Source: Veillonellales bacterium (GTDB lineage Bacteria; Bacillota; Negativicutes; Veillonellales; Dialisteraceae). Taken from it: a stretch of DNA of 64,000 nucleotides. Every line of letters starts with the position of its first letter. The first letter of the stretch is position 1. This document shows, one piece after another, positions 8,141 to 16,872 of this stretch. Made by a program: the position numbers and the translations under genes. The DNA lies in the NCBI GenBank assembly GCA_944390485.1, contig CALXPQ010000003.1, forward strand, positions 186,001 through 250,000, given 5' to 3'. The notes beneath the pieces were generated by a model. That model ran no database searches, had not been told where the DNA came from, and saw nothing but the letters and a program-made list of their open reading frames with translations.

Positions 8141-8713
8141 TTATTTTTCGAGGCCGATCTCCGCTTTGTGGGCGGTCATGCCGTCGATGCAGCACTGCAT
8201 GACTTCCGCCGGGTCGACGCCCATCATGTCGAAGCCTTTCTGGATGACGTCGCGTTTGCAGCCTGCGGCGAAGCGCTTGTCTTTCCATTTCTTCTTGAGG
8301 CTCTTCACGGTCATGCCGTCGATGCCTTCCGGGCGCATGAGGGCGTACGCATGGATGAGGCCGGTCAGTTCGTCCACGGTGAAGAGGCTCTTCATGATGG
8401 GCGTGGTCGGTTCCACTTCGTCGGTGCAGATGCCCCAGCCGTGGGAGATGATGATGCGGATGTCTTCTTCGTCCACGCCTTCGGGAGCGAGGAATTCCCG
8501 CACGTGGTGGCAGTGCTCGTCGAGGGTGGGGTAGGCTTCATAGTCCACGTCGTGGAGCCAGCCGATGGCTTCCCAGTAGTCCTTGTCCTCGTGGTAGTAG
8601 TCGGCGAGCGCGCCCATGGCGGCGGAGACACACGCGGCGTGCACGAAGAGGGACGGCTGCGTGGTGTGCTTTTTCAGGATTTCTTTCGCTTTTTCGAGAG
8701 TCAGACGGCTCAT
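8141..8713 (-). CDS. HD-domain hydrolase-like protein
   Basis: A 190-residue protein of the HD phosphohydrolase superfamily. The HD motif is in GWLHDVDYE (about residue 50), with further conserved His residues in DEHCHHV and SHGWG. Proteins of this kind are metal-dependent phosphohydrolases of nucleotides or unknown phosphate esters; the substrate cannot be predicted. The frame extends upstream, but ATG 8713 (MSRLTLEKAKEILKKH) has AAGGAG eight bases before it and is the better start. It is transcribed alone, divergently from the sirtuin gene. Confidence 0.8.
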   Translation of the reverse strand: MSRLTLEKAKEILKKHTTQPSLFVHAACVSAAMGALADYYHEDKDYWEAIGWLHDVDYEAYPTLDEHCHHVREFLAPEGVDEEDIRIIISHGWGICTDEVEPTTPIMKSLFTVDELTGLIHAYALMRPEGIDGMTVKSLKKKWKDKRFAAGCKRDVIQKGFDMMGVDPAEVMQCCIDGMTAHKAEIGLEK

Positions 8714-8797
8714 AGGATCACTCCTTCGTTCAGAAATTATTTTTTCTATTATATGTCCGGGCCGGAGGAATGGCAAACCGGGCCGGCCCGGCGGGTA

Positions 8798-8806
8798 TGG
8801 TACAAT
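8798..8806 (+). promoter_or_regulatory. Candidate extended -10 promoter of the sirtuin gene
   Basis: TGG directly followed by TACAAT, 58 bases before the start codon. No good -35 box is seen. Confidence 0.5.
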
Positions 8807-8864
8807 GAAGGCAGAAGAAAACAGGGCGCGCGGCGCCGGAGTCCATGGCAGAGGAGGGATCGCG

Positions 8865-9617
8865 ATGACACCCATCGAACAGTTTGCAGAGCTGCTCCGC
8901 ACGCACAGGCGGATCGTATTTTTCGGCGGCGCGGGGGTCTCCACGGAGTCGCATATCCCGGACTTCCGCGGGAAGGACGGGCTGTACCGGCAGAAGACGG
9001 ACCTGCCGTGGTCGCCGGAGGAGATGCTGTCTCATCATTTCTATGAAGAGCATCCCGTGGAATTCTACACGCTGTACAAAGAGCGCGAGGGCCTGATGAT
9101 GGAGGCCCGGCCGAACCGGGCGCACTACGCGCTGGCGGAGCTGGAGCGCATGGGGAAGCTCTCCGCGGTGGTGACGCAGAATATCGACGGCCTGCACCAG
9201 AAGGCAGGAAGCCGGAATGTGCTGGAGCTCCACGGCTCGGTACTGCGGAATATCTGCCAGTCCTGCGGGAAGGAATACGGCATGGAGGAATTCCTCGCGC
9301 TGTGCACGCCCATCCCGCACTGCCCGGCCTGCGGCGGTGTGCTGAAGCCGGACGTGGTGCTCTATGAGGAATCGCTGGACGGATTCACCATCCAGTGCGC
9401 GGTGGACGAGATCGGCCGGGCGGATATGCTCATCATCGGCGGGACGAGCCTCGTGGTCTATCCGGCGGCGGGCTTCATCGATTATTTCCGCGGAGACGCG
9501 CTGGTGCTCATCAATCGGGACCCCACGCCGCGGGACAGCTCGTGCACGCTGGTCTTCCGGGAGAGCGTAGGCGAGGTGCTCGAGGAAGGGCTGCGCCTCC
9601 TCACGGAAAAACCGTGA
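8865..9617 (+). CDS. cobB: NAD-dependent protein deacylase (sirtuin, SIR2 family)
   Basis: A 250-residue sirtuin that removes acyl groups from protein lysines using NAD. Motifs in order: GGAGVSTESHIPDFRG (NAD binding, about residues 20-35), TQNIDGLHQKAGS and the catalytic His in LELHGSV, four zinc-binding Cys in CQSCGKEYG and CPACGGVLKP, and the NAD pocket GGTSLVVYPAA. The His in place of the usual Gly in the SGIP motif is a small variation. ATG 8865 follows GAGGAGGG. The stop codon lies inside a weak hairpin (CTCACGG/CCGTGAG) that may end the transcript just before the strong promoter at 9638. Confidence 0.93.
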   Translation: MTPIEQFAELLRTHRRIVFFGGAGVSTESHIPDFRGKDGLYRQKTDLPWSPEEMLSHHFYEEHPVEFYTLYKEREGLMMEARPNRAHYALAELERMGKLSAVVTQNIDGLHQKAGSRNVLELHGSVLRNICQSCGKEYGMEEFLALCTPIPHCPACGGVLKPDVVLYEESLDGFTIQCAVDEIGRADMLIIGGTSLVVYPAAGFIDYFRGDALVLINRDPTPRDSSCTLVFRESVGEVLEEGLRLLTEKP

Positions 9618-9637
9618 GATTTTCCGCGCTGCACGAG

Positions 9638-9667
9638 TTGACATCCGGCGGGGCCTCCTCCTATAAT
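9638..9667 (+). promoter_or_regulatory. Consensus promoter of the cysS leader transcript
   Basis: Perfect TTGACA (9638-9643) and TATAAT (9662-9667) separated by 18 bases. The predicted start near 9674 gives a leader of about 540 bases before cysS. Confidence 0.9.
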
Positions 9668-9675
9668 GAGTAGAA

Positions 9676-9886
9676 GCATCACGCAGGTCTGTGGTTGAAA
9701 GTCGATGCCAGCCGCAGGCGAAACGATCCACGTAAGGGCGCCGAAAGGGCGTCTGAGCACGGTGCGGTTTAGAAGTAAGTCCTGCCGGGCAGACCGAGAG
9801 GGCGAGTAGTGAGAGGCAGACCACCGGGTAGCGAAAACTCCAGCAGGCGGGTGTGGGGGCGAAAACCAGGTCAGCTGTGTGATGTG
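9676..9886 (+). ncRNA. Unassigned structured RNA domain (~210 nt) upstream of the Cys T-box
   Basis: The segment is closed by an 11-base helix, GCATCACGCAG (9676-9686) with CTGTGTGATGT (9876-9886), and begins at the expected start of a consensus promoter. Inside are several GAAA-type loops (GCGCC-GAAA-GG..., AGCGAAAAC, GGCGAAAACC) and short helices, for example CACC/GGTG around 9822-9852. There is no start codon with a ribosome-binding site that gives a sensible protein, and no terminator before the T-box, so it is probably the 5' domain of the same transcript. It does not show the conserved cores of RNase P RNA, tmRNA, 6S RNA or SRP RNA. I do not recognise the family. Confidence 0.6.
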
Positions 9887-9902
9887 AAAGAAGATACAAC
9901 AA

Positions 9903-10128
9903 TGCGAGGAGCAAAAGAAGTATTCCCGAGCGTTTCTCTTCAGAGAGGGCGGACCGCCGGCTGCAAGCCTGCCTGTGAAAACCGGGAAGAAATGCCTTTG
10001 TGAGCAGAAGGGGCGAAATGGGAAGAGTAGCCTTTTCCGTTTGTTTGCGATAAAAACAGAAGGAAGCGGCTTTCGGCTGCTTGCAGAGTGGAATAACGGA
10101 CCACCGTCTCTGTGAGGCGGTGGTTTTT
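9903..10128 (+). promoter_or_regulatory. T-box riboswitch for cysteine (controls cysS)
   Basis: This leader senses uncharged tRNA-Cys. Stem I features in order: AGTA (9919-9922), the distal loop AGAGAG (9942-9947), and the specifier region GAAATGCCTTTGTGAGC with codon TGC (9993-9995). The antiterminator pairs GCAGAG (10083-10088) with CTCTGT (10108-10113) and exposes the TGGA bulge (10089-10092) that binds the tRNA acceptor end. The competing terminator is an 11-base stem, ACCACCGTCTC/GAGGCGGTGGT (10100-10124), with a T run. The specifier and the downstream cysS agree. Confidence 0.9.
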
Positions 10129-10215
10129 CCTTTTCCTGCGGCGGGAAGGCGCTTTATATAAAAGAGGCATATTTCCGGGCGGTGCGGCGCATCCCCGGCT
10201 GTTAAGGAGGAAACC

Positions 10216-11667
10216 ATGGAAGACATCAGAGTGTACAACACCATGACGCGGGAGAAATCTCTCTTCGTGCCGGTCACGCCGGGCGAGGTGAAGATCTACG
10301 TGTGCGGCGTCACGCCGTACAATCACCCGCACATCGGCAATGCGCGCCCCGCGGTGACGTGGGACGTGATCCGCCGGTATCTGCAGTACATCGGCTACAA
10401 GGTGACGCTCATCCAGAACTTCACCGACGTGGACGACAAGATCATCAACAAGGCGAATGCGGAAGGCTCGTCGTGGAAGGTCATCTCCGACCGCTACATC
10501 GACGCGTATTTCCAGGTGACGGACGCGCTCCACGTGCGCCGTGCGGACAAATATCCCCGCGTGTCGGAGCATATGGACGACATCATCTCCATGGTGCAGA
10601 CGCTCATCGAGAAGGGACACGCCTACGTGCTGGATCACGACGTGTACTACGACATCTCCACCTTTGCGGATTACGGGAAGCTCTCCGGCCGGAACGTGGA
10701 GGACATGCTCGCCGGCGCCCGCGTGGAAGTGAACGAAGGCAAGCGCAATCCCGGCGACTTCGCCGTGTGGAAAGGCGCGAAGCCCGGCGAACCGGCCTGG
10801 GACAGCCCGTGGGGCCCCGGCCGTCCGGGCTGGCACATCGAGTGCTCCGCCATGTCCATCCACTACCTGGGCAAGACCTTCGATTTCCACGGCGGCGGCA
10901 GCGACCTGATCTTCCCGCATCATGAGAACGAGATCGCCCAGTCCGAGGGCTGCACCGGCTGCACCTTCGTCCACTACTGGCTGCACAACGGCTTCATCAC
11001 CATCAATCAGGAGAAGATGAGCAAGTCGCTCAACAATTTCTTCCTCGTGAAGGACGTGCTGGAGAAATACTCCGGCGACGCGCTGCGCTTCTTCCTGCTG
11101 TCCACCCATTACCGGAGCCCGCTCGATTTCAGCGACGACCGGCTGGAAGAGGCGGAGACGAACATGGCGCGCCTCACCGATGTGATCGGCCGCATCCGCG
11201 AGCTGGCGGAGCAGAAGGGCAGCGACGTCTCCGACGCGTCGAAGGCGCTCCGCGAAGCGGCGGAGACCGCCATGCGCGATTTCCACGCCGCCATGGACGA
11301 CGACTTCAATACGGGCCTCGCCTCGAGCACGGTGTTCGACCTGGCGAAAGCCATCAATATCTATTACACCGCCGTGCAGAGCGGGGAAGCGGGCATCGAC
11401 GCGGACGCGGTGGCACTCGCCATGAAGAACCTGAAAGAGATCATGGGCGTGCTGGGCATCCTCGAGAGCGCGTGGAACCGCCGGCCCGACGCGGCGGACG
11501 ACAAGGACTTCCGGCAGCTCATGCAGGTCATCCTCGATATCCGGCAGGAAGCCAGAGCGGAGAAGCAGTACGCCATCGCTGACAGAATCCGCGACCGGCT
11601 GGCCGCCATGGATATCGTCATCGAAGACACGCCGACCGGCGCGCGGTGGAAGAAACGTGGAGTTTAA
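10216..11667 (+). CDS. cysS: Cysteine-tRNA ligase
   Basis: Class I aminoacyl-tRNA synthetase of 483 residues that charges tRNA-Cys. The signature motifs are PYNHPHIGNARP (HIGN), the zinc and cysteine-binding residues in YVCGVTPY, GWHIECSAM and HHENEIAQSE, and KMSKS (EKMSKSLNN). The C-terminal anticodon-binding helical domain is complete. ATG 10216 follows AAGGAGG. It is controlled by the T-box at 9903-10128 and overlaps mrnC by 11 bases, as in many Firmicutes. Confidence 0.97.
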   Translation: MEDIRVYNTMTREKSLFVPVTPGEVKIYVCGVTPYNHPHIGNARPAVTWDVIRRYLQYIGYKVTLIQNFTDVDDKIINKANAEGSSWKVISDRYIDAYFQVTDALHVRRADKYPRVSEHMDDIISMVQTLIEKGHAYVLDHDVYYDISTFADYGKLSGRNVEDMLAGARVEVNEGKRNPGDFAVWKGAKPGEPAWDSPWGPGRPGWHIECSAMSIHYLGKTFDFHGGGSDLIFPHHENEIAQSEGCTGCTFVHYWLHNGFITINQEKMSKSLNNFFLVKDVLEKYSGDALRFFLLSTHYRSPLDFSDDRLEEAETNMARLTDVIGRIRELAEQKGSDVSDASKALREAAETAMRDFHAAMDDDFNTGLASSTVFDLAKAINIYYTAVQSGEAGIDADAVALAMKNLKEIMGVLGILESAWNRRPDAADDKDFRQLMQVILDIRQEARAEKQYAIADRIRDRLAAMDIVIEDTPTGARWKKRGV

Positions 11668-12121
11668 GCGGGTCCAGTTCCTGAAAAAGCAGATGGCGCA
11701 GAAGATGGGGCGCACCGGGCCCGAGCTCTCCGAGCAGGACGTCTTCTCCATGGACGCGCTCACCCTGGCGTACATGGGCGACGTGTGCTGGTCCTTCTTC
11801 ATCCGGGAGAAGCTCATCGCGACGGGCATCTACAACGTACAGATCCTGAGCACGCTTGCCGCGGAGATGGTCTCCGCGAAGTGGCAGAGCCGCATCCTCT
11901 TCGAGCTGCGGGAGCTGCTGGACGACCGGGAGCTGAAAGTGTGCCGCCGCGGGCGGAACACGCACTCCTCCGTGCCGAAGAGCGCCACCGTGGAGGAATA
12001 CCGCGAGGCGACCGCCTTCGAGAGCCTCCTGGGGTACCTCTATCTGGCCGGCCGGGAAGAGCGGCTGCAGTTCCTCATGAGCCGGGCGCTGCGGTACCTG
12101 GCCGAAGAATTCAAAGCATGA
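11657..12121 (+). CDS. mrnC: Mini-ribonuclease III
   Basis: A 154-residue RNase III catalytic domain without the dsRNA-binding domain; in Bacillus it matures 23S rRNA. The motifs are DALTLAYMGDVCW with the catalytic Asp and AFESLLGYLYL with the metal-binding Glu, separated by the usual helical region (KSATVEEYREATAFE). It overlaps the end of cysS, and the cysS-mrnC pair is a conserved Firmicute arrangement. A 12-base hairpin follows immediately. Confidence 0.93.
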   Translation: MEFKRVQFLKKQMAQKMGRTGPELSEQDVFSMDALTLAYMGDVCWSFFIREKLIATGIYNVQILSTLAAEMVSAKWQSRILFELRELLDDRELKVCRRGRNTHSSVPKSATVEEYREATAFESLLGYLYLAGREERLQFLMSRALRYLAEEFKA

Positions 12122-12125
12122 ATCC

Positions 12126-12158
12126 ATCCCCTGCGGAATTCCCGTCCGCAGGGGATTT
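12126..12158 (+). terminator. Hairpin terminator after mrnC
   Basis: A perfect 12-base stem ATCCCCTGCGGA/TCCGCAGGGGAT with a seven-base loop, followed only by a short T run, so it may be a weak terminator. Confidence 0.65.
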
Positions 12159-12172
12159 CCGCAGGCCGGTTT

Positions 12173-12203
12173 TTGACGGAACCGGCCCGCCGTATGATAT
12201 ACT
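12173..12203 (+). promoter_or_regulatory. Promoter of gatCAB
   Basis: TTGACG (12173-12178), 19-base spacer and TATACT (12198-12203), about 60 bases before gatC. A GATATA box at 17 bases overlaps it. Confidence 0.65.
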
Positions 12204-12264
12204 ATATGGTAGATTTTTATCGTCAGCGGCGGCTTTCCCGTCCGCAGAAAGGAAAGTGAAATCA

Positions 12265-12549
12265 GTGAAGATCTCTACAGAGGAAGTGCAGAAAGTGGCG
12301 CTGCTCTCCCGTCTGGCGTTCGGGCCGGAGGAGCTGGAGGAAATGAAAGCGTCGATGAACAGCATCCTGACCTACATGGATGAGCTGAACCAGTACGACA
12401 CCGAAAAGGTCGAGCCCATGGTCCACGCGGTGGAGCAGTACAACGTCATGCGGGACGATGTGCCCCATACGTCGTTCACCAATGAGGAAGCGCTCCTGAA
12501 TGCGCCGGAAAAAGAAAACGGCTATTTCAAAGTGCCGAAGATCATATAA
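12265..12549 (+). CDS. gatC: Asp/Glu-tRNA(Asn/Gln) amidotransferase subunit C
   Basis: The small structural subunit (94 residues) that stabilises GatA in the GatCAB amidotransferase. The pattern is typical: VQKVALLSRLAFGPEELEEM, NSILTYMDELNQYDTEKVEPMVHAV, and a C-terminal stretch MRDDVP...APEKENGYFKVPKII. The start is GTG 12265, with AAAGGAAAG upstream; an in-frame GTG at 12256 is a less well spaced alternative. It is the first gene of gatCAB. Confidence 0.93.
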   Translation: MKISTEEVQKVALLSRLAFGPEELEEMKASMNSILTYMDELNQYDTEKVEPMVHAVEQYNVMRDDVPHTSFTNEEALLNAPEKENGYFKVPKII

Positions 12550-12561
12550 GGAGGCAGGACT

Positions 12562-14022
12562 GTGAACCAGATGACCATTCACGATCTCCATGAAAAACTC
12601 CTCGCGAAGGAACTCTCCGCGGTGGAGCTCACGAAAACGTTCATCGCGCACCGCGACGCGGCGGAGGGCGAGATCCACGCCTATCTCTCCACAAGCGACG
12701 AGGCGGCCCTCGCGAAGGCGGCCGCCGTGGACGCGAAAATCGCCGCGGGCGAACCCGTCTCCGACATGGCGGGCATCCCCGGCGCGATCAAGGACAATAT
12801 CTGCATCAAAGGCGAGACCTGCACCGCGGCGTCCCGCATGCTGGAACACTGGGTGGCGCCGTACAACGCGACCGTCATCGAGAAGCTCGAAGCGGCGGAC
12901 TACGTCTCCCTCGGCAAGACGAATCTCGACGAATTCGCCATGGGCAGCTCCACGGAAAATTCCTATTTCGGACCGAGCCGCAATCCGTGGAATACGGAAT
13001 GCGTCCCCGGCGGCTCCTCCGGCGGCAGCGCGGCGGCCGTCGCGGCCAATGAAGCCGTGTGGGCCCTCGGCTCCGACACGGGCGGCTCCATCCGCCAGCC
13101 CGCGTCCTTCTGCGGCCTCGTGGGGCTGAAGCCTACCTACGGCCTCGTCTCCCGGTACGGCCTCCTCGCCTTCGCGTCCTCCCTCGACCAGATCGGACCG
13201 ATCGTCAAGGACGTGACCGACGCGGCCATCGTGCTGAACGCCATCGCGGGCCACGACCCGAGAGATTCCACCTCCATCCCGATGGAAAAGAAAGACTACA
13301 AAGAAGCACTCAAGACCGACGTGAAGGGGCTTCGCATCGGCGTGCCGGATGAATTCTTCGGCCCCGGCATCAAGGAAGAGACGAAGGAAGCCGTCAAGAG
13401 CGCGCTCGCCTTCTACGAAAAGGAAGGCGCGGAAATCGTGCCCGTGTCCATCCCGCACATCAAGAGCGGCGTCTCTGTGTACTACATCATCGCTCCTGCG
13501 GAAGCGAGCTCGAACCTCGCCCGCTACGACGGCGTGGGCTTCGGCTTCCGCATGCCCGGCGAAGACATCGTGGACATGTACATCAAGACGAGAAGCGCCG
13601 GCTTCGGCAAAGAAGTGAAGCGCCGCATCATGCTGGGGAACTACGTGCTCTCCGCCGGCTACTACGACGCGTACTACCTGAAAGCGCTGAAAGTGCGCCA
13701 CCTGCTGAAAGACGACTTCGACCGGGCCTTCGCGCAGTGCGACGTCATCGCCGCTCCGTCCGCGTCCGGCGCCGCCTTCCGGTTCGGCGCGTTCTCCGAT
13801 CCGCTCTCCCTCTACATGGAAGACATCTGCACCGTGCCGGTGAACCTCGTGGGCGCGCCGTCCATCAGCATCCCCGTGGGATTCCACGACGGGATGCCCC
13901 TCGGCATGCAGCTCATCGGACCGGCCCTCGGCGAAGAACGCATCCTGAACGCGGCCTACGCCTTTGAACAGGCCCATCCGGAATTGACCAGAACGGCACC
14001 GAAAGGAGAAATGGAAGCATGA
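12562..14022 (+). CDS. gatA: Asp/Glu-tRNA(Asn/Gln) amidotransferase subunit A
   Basis: The glutaminase subunit (486 residues) that releases ammonia from glutamine for transamidation of mischarged tRNA. It has the amidase signature with the Ser-cisSer-Lys triad: Lys in [24 protein letters not shown] and [16 protein letters not shown]. The start is GTG 12562, seven bases after AAGGAGG. It overlaps gatB by four bases (ATGA). The presence of GatCAB suggests that Gln- or Asn-tRNA is made by the indirect route in this organism. Confidence 0.96.
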   Translation: MNQMTIHDLHEKLLAKELSAVELTKTFIAHRDAAEGEIHAYLSTSDEAALAKAAAVDAKIAAGEPVSDMAGIPGAIKDNICIKGETCTAASRMLEHWVAPYNATVIEKLEAADYVSLGKTNLDEFAMGSSTENSYFGPSRNPWNTECVPGGSSGGSAAAVAANEAVWALGSDTGGSIRQPASFCGLVGLKPTYGLVSRYGLLAFASSLDQIGPIVKDVTDAAIVLNAIAGHDPRDSTSIPMEKKDYKEALKTDVKGLRIGVPDEFFGPGIKEETKEAVKSALAFYEKEGAEIVPVSIPHIKSGVSVYYIIAPAEASSNLARYDGVGFGFRMPGEDIVDMYIKTRSAGFGKEVKRRIMLGNYVLSAGYYDAYYLKALKVRHLLKDDFDRAFAQCDVIAAPSASGAAFRFGAFSDPLSLYMEDICTVPVNLVGAPSISIPVGFHDGMPLGMQLIGPALGEERILNAAYAFEQAHPELTRTAPKGEMEA

Positions 14023-15464
14023 AATACGAAGCCGTCATCGGACTGGAAGTCCACACGGAACTCCGCACCGCGACGAAGATTTTCTGCAGCTGCAAGACGT
14101 CTTTCGGTGCGGAACCGAATACCAACGTATGCCCGGTATGCCTCGGCCTGCCCGGGGTCCTGCCGGTCCTGAACAAGAAAGTCCTCGAATTTGCGGTGCG
14201 CACGGGCCTCGCGCTGAACTGCGAGATCTCCCGCTTCAGCAAATTCGACCGCAAGAACTACTACTACCCCGATCTGCCGAAGAATTTCCAGACCTCCCAG
14301 TACGATCTGCCCATCTGCGAGCACGGCCATCTGGACATCGAAGTGGACGGGAAGAAATCCACCATCCGCATCACCCGCGCGCACATGGAAGAAGACGCGG
14401 GCAAGCTCGTCCATCACGGCACGTCCATCACCGACTCCGACTACTCCCTCGTGGACTACAACCGCACGGGCACGCCGCTCCTCGAGATCGTCTCCGAGCC
14501 GGACATCCGTTCCGCGAAGGAAGCCGTCGCGTACATGGAAAAACTGCGCGCCATCCTCCAGTACTGCGGCGTCTCCGACTGCAAGATGGAGGAAGGGAGC
14601 CTCCGCTGCGACGCGAACATCTCCGTCCGCCCCGTGGGACAGAAAGAACTCGGCACCAAGACCGAGATCAAGAACATCAACTCCTTCCGCGGCGTAGAGC
14701 GCGCCATCGAGTACGAAGCCATGCGCCAGGCGCAGCTCCTCGAAGACGGCGGCACCGTCGTGCAGGAAACCCGCACGTGGGATGAAAAGGAAGGCGTCAC
14801 CAAGAGCATGCGCAAGAAGGAAGAAGCGAACGATTACCGCTACTTCCCCGAACCGGACCTCGTGCCCTTCACCGTGAGCGACGAATACATCGAAGAGATC
14901 CGCCGCACCCTGCCGGAGCTCCCCGACGCGCGGAAAGCCCGCTACATGGCGGAGTACGGCCTCGACGCGTACAACGCGGACTATCTCACGAACGACAAAG
15001 ACCGGGCCGATTACTTCGAAGCCATGGTCGCCGCCGGCGCGGACCCGAAGGACGCGGCGAACTGGCTCATGGGCGACTTCGCGAAGCTGCTCTCCCGGGA
15101 CGGTCTCGAAATGAAAGACGCCCCCGTGAAGGCAGCGGATATGGCCGACCTGCTCAAGCTCATCACGAAGGGAACCATCTCCGGCAAGATCGCCAAGCAG
15201 GTCTTCTCCGAAATGTGGACCAGCGGCAAGACGCCGGAAACCATCGTGAAAGAAAAAGGCCTTGTCCAGATCAGCGACACCGGCGCTCTCGAAGAACTGG
15301 CGGACCGCATCATTGCGGCCAATCCCCAGTCCGTCGCCGATTTCAAAGCCGGCAAGAAAAAAGCCGTGGGCTTCCTCATGGGCCAGATCATGAAAGAGAC
15401 GAAAGGCAAAGCCAATCCCCAGATCGTGAACGGCATCCTCACGAAGAAGCTCTCCGAGCAGTGA
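14019..15464 (+). CDS. gatB: Asp/Glu-tRNA(Asn/Gln) amidotransferase subunit B
   Basis: The tRNA-binding and kinase subunit (481 residues) that activates the misacylated Glu or Asp for amidation. It starts [13 protein letters not shown], has the Cys pair region [24 protein letters not shown] for zinc, the catalytic cradle ([19 protein letters not shown]) and a C-terminal YqeY-like tail domain (about residues 330-480). It overlaps gatA and is followed after one base by a small membrane protein gene. Confidence 0.96.
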   Translation: MKYEAVIGLEVHTELRTATKIFCSCKTSFGAEPNTNVCPVCLGLPGVLPVLNKKVLEFAVRTGLALNCEISRFSKFDRKNYYYPDLPKNFQTSQYDLPICEHGHLDIEVDGKKSTIRITRAHMEEDAGKLVHHGTSITDSDYSLVDYNRTGTPLLEIVSEPDIRSAKEAVAYMEKLRAILQYCGVSDCKMEEGSLRCDANISVRPVGQKELGTKTEIKNINSFRGVERAIEYEAMRQAQLLEDGGTVVQETRTWDEKEGVTKSMRKKEEANDYRYFPEPDLVPFTVSDEYIEEIRRTLPELPDARKARYMAEYGLDAYNADYLTNDKDRADYFEAMVAAGADPKDAANWLMGDFAKLLSRDGLEMKDAPVKAADMADLLKLITKGTISGKIAKQVFSEMWTSGKTPETIVKEKGLVQISDTGALEELADRIIAANPQSVADFKAGKKKAVGFLMGQIMKETKGKANPQIVNGILTKKLSEQ

Positions 15465-15465
15465 T

Positions 15466-15792
15466 ATGGACGGATACAACAACGGTCCCGGCCGGGACGA
15501 GCCGCGGGTCATGTCCCGCGAGGACGTCCATGAATACCGCGGTCTCACGCTGAACGAGTCCGGCGAAGAAGAGCGCTGGGAAGAGCCCCGCGCGCAGATG
15601 GGCGGCTTCCATGTGCACGTCTTCTCCCCGTCCGCCATGCCCTGGTGGAAGAAAGCCCTCTTCTGGGGCGCGGCGGCCGCCGCCGTGGCGCTCATCCTCG
15701 TCGTGGCGTGGTTCTTCCTCCTGGGCGGTCTCGTCATCGCAGGCCTCGCTGCCGTGCTCTATCTGCTGAAAAAATATCTGGGCCGCCGCTGA
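15466..15792 (+). CDS. Small membrane protein of unknown function
   Basis: A 108-residue protein starting one base after the gatB stop codon, so probably co-translated with the operon. The first 60 residues are polar and acidic (RDEPRVMSREDVHEYRG, EEERWEEP). Residues about 64-100 form one or two hydrophobic segments (ALFWGAAAAAVALILVVAWFF, then LGGLVIAGLAAVLYLL), ending in basic KKYLGRR. I recognise no family. The position suggests only operon membership, not a role in tRNA amidation. A strong terminator follows. Confidence 0.7.
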   Translation: MDGYNNGPGRDEPRVMSREDVHEYRGLTLNESGEEERWEEPRAQMGGFHVHVFSPSAMPWWKKALFWGAAAAAVALILVVAWFFLLGGLVIAGLAAVLYLLKKYLGRR

Positions 15793-15805
15793 TGGTCCGA
15801 AAAAG

Positions 15806-15845
15806 AAAATTCCTGCCTCTCCCAAAAGAGGCGGGAATTTTTTTA
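15806..15845 (+). terminator. Terminator of the gatCAB operon
   Basis: A 15-base stem AAAATTCCTGCCTCT/AGAGGCGGGAATTTT with a six-base loop and a long T run. Confidence 0.88.
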
Positions 15846-16502
15846 TATTCATTTGTGGGTAGTCCCCATATGCAATGCCGTACGTGTCAAATCATTTACG
15901 AATGGTTCCGTTTTAGGAGCGCGAGCTCCATGGTCGTGTCGTTTTCCTTCTTCCACGGGGGAATAAGGAAGGGAACGTAACCAAAGGAAGAAGCGGCCGG
16001 CCAGGCGAAAAAGGGCCGGGCGCAAACACGGCGCTCCAGTTGAGAGCGCCTGAGGAGAAGGGCGGCACAGATTAGGAAGCCGCCCCGCTGGAACTGCCCG
16101 GCTTCGGGGCCGGGCTCAGGCGGAGAGGGAGACTGTATTCCCATTCGCAGGGAAAGAAGTGTCCGCAAGCGGACTTTCTCCGCCGCACTTCGCACGGGCG
16201 TAAAGAAAAAGAGGATTCCGGCTTCGCCGGAATTTTACGCGGCGCTTTGCGCCTGCGTATATAGAGCCGCTCCTGCATGCGGAAGTACAGAGCCGTGAGG
16301 GAGCATGCTCGCACGCGGCACAAAACTTCTTCGGACATGAAGGGAGAGGTGGTCATCTCTATGTGAACTTGCATCGGTGTATGAGAAACGTTCACGTCGA
16401 AAATGAAGCCCGCACCATATGGGTAATAAGTCTAACATTGGTCCAGCATCCCCGCCCGTTCCGTTGTAGGCTGGAGACGCGCGGCGGCGTCCCCTTTCTT
16501 AG

Positions 16503-16538
16503 CCGACACTCTTTCCGGGCGGCCGGAAAGAGTGTCGG
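16503..16538. repeat. 16-bp perfect inverted repeat
   Basis: CCGACACTCTTTCCGG and its exact reverse complement are separated by GCGG. No T run follows, so it is not an ordinary terminator. Confidence 0.85.
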
Positions 16539-16587
16539 GGACCATGGAATCCCATTCCAGAAATGGATTCATTTGTAAATGAGAAGT

Positions 16588-16657
16588 ACATACGGACTCT
16601 CTATGTGGGTCCGCACAAGTGTGGATGGACACGTACGGCCTCTCTATGTGGGCCCGC
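16588..16657. repeat. Two 27-bp imperfect direct repeats
   Basis: The copies at 16588-16614 and 16631-16657 share 24 of 27 bases, including the core CTCTCTATGTGGG. The motif GTACATACGG recurs once more near 16694. Confidence 0.8.
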
Positions 16658-16803
16658 CTCGACAGCTTCGGCAGGGAATTTTTCCGTCTGCTGTACATGA
16701 GATGTACATACGGTGCCGGTATGAAGTCCTTTTGCCGCGGGGAGATGGTGAGTTTGGTTTTGAATTTCATATGGAAAAAGTTCGATAAAAACGGGCGGCG
16801 GGA

Positions 16804-16832
16804 TTCAGAACGGCTGTTTCCCATGGTATAAT
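16804..16832 (+). promoter_or_regulatory. Promoter of uvrB
   Basis: TTCAGA (16804-16809), 17-base spacer and TATAAT (16827-16832) with TGG before it. The chosen uvrB start is 40 bases downstream. Confidence 0.7.
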
Positions 16833-16872
16833 ACGGGGAGACAACAGAGCATGAAGGAGAGGGGGCGCGGCC

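Larger units (their letters stand above)
15846..16800. other. Gene-poor, hairpin-rich region of about 950 bp
   Basis: No open frame here has both a ribosome-binding site and a protein-like composition. The stretch holds many inverted repeats: ATTCCGG-CTTCG-CCGGAAT with a T run (16215-16236, terminator-like), GTCCGC-AA-GCGGAC near 16160, a 16-base perfect stem at 16503-16538, TGGAATCCCATTCCA near 16545 and TGTACAT-gag-ATGTACA near 16693. Two 27-base near-copies lie at 16588 and 16631. It may be the remains of a mobile or repeated intergenic element, or it may encode small RNAs; the sequence alone does not decide. Confidence 0.5.

Noticed and set aside
9676-9886. RNase P RNA, tmRNA, 6S or SRP RNA
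   Set aside because: A few matching words (GAAAGTC, CCAGGTCAG) occur, but the required conserved cores, such as the RNase P GAGGAAAGTCC/ACAGA pairs or the SRP GGAAGGNAGCAGC loop, are missing.
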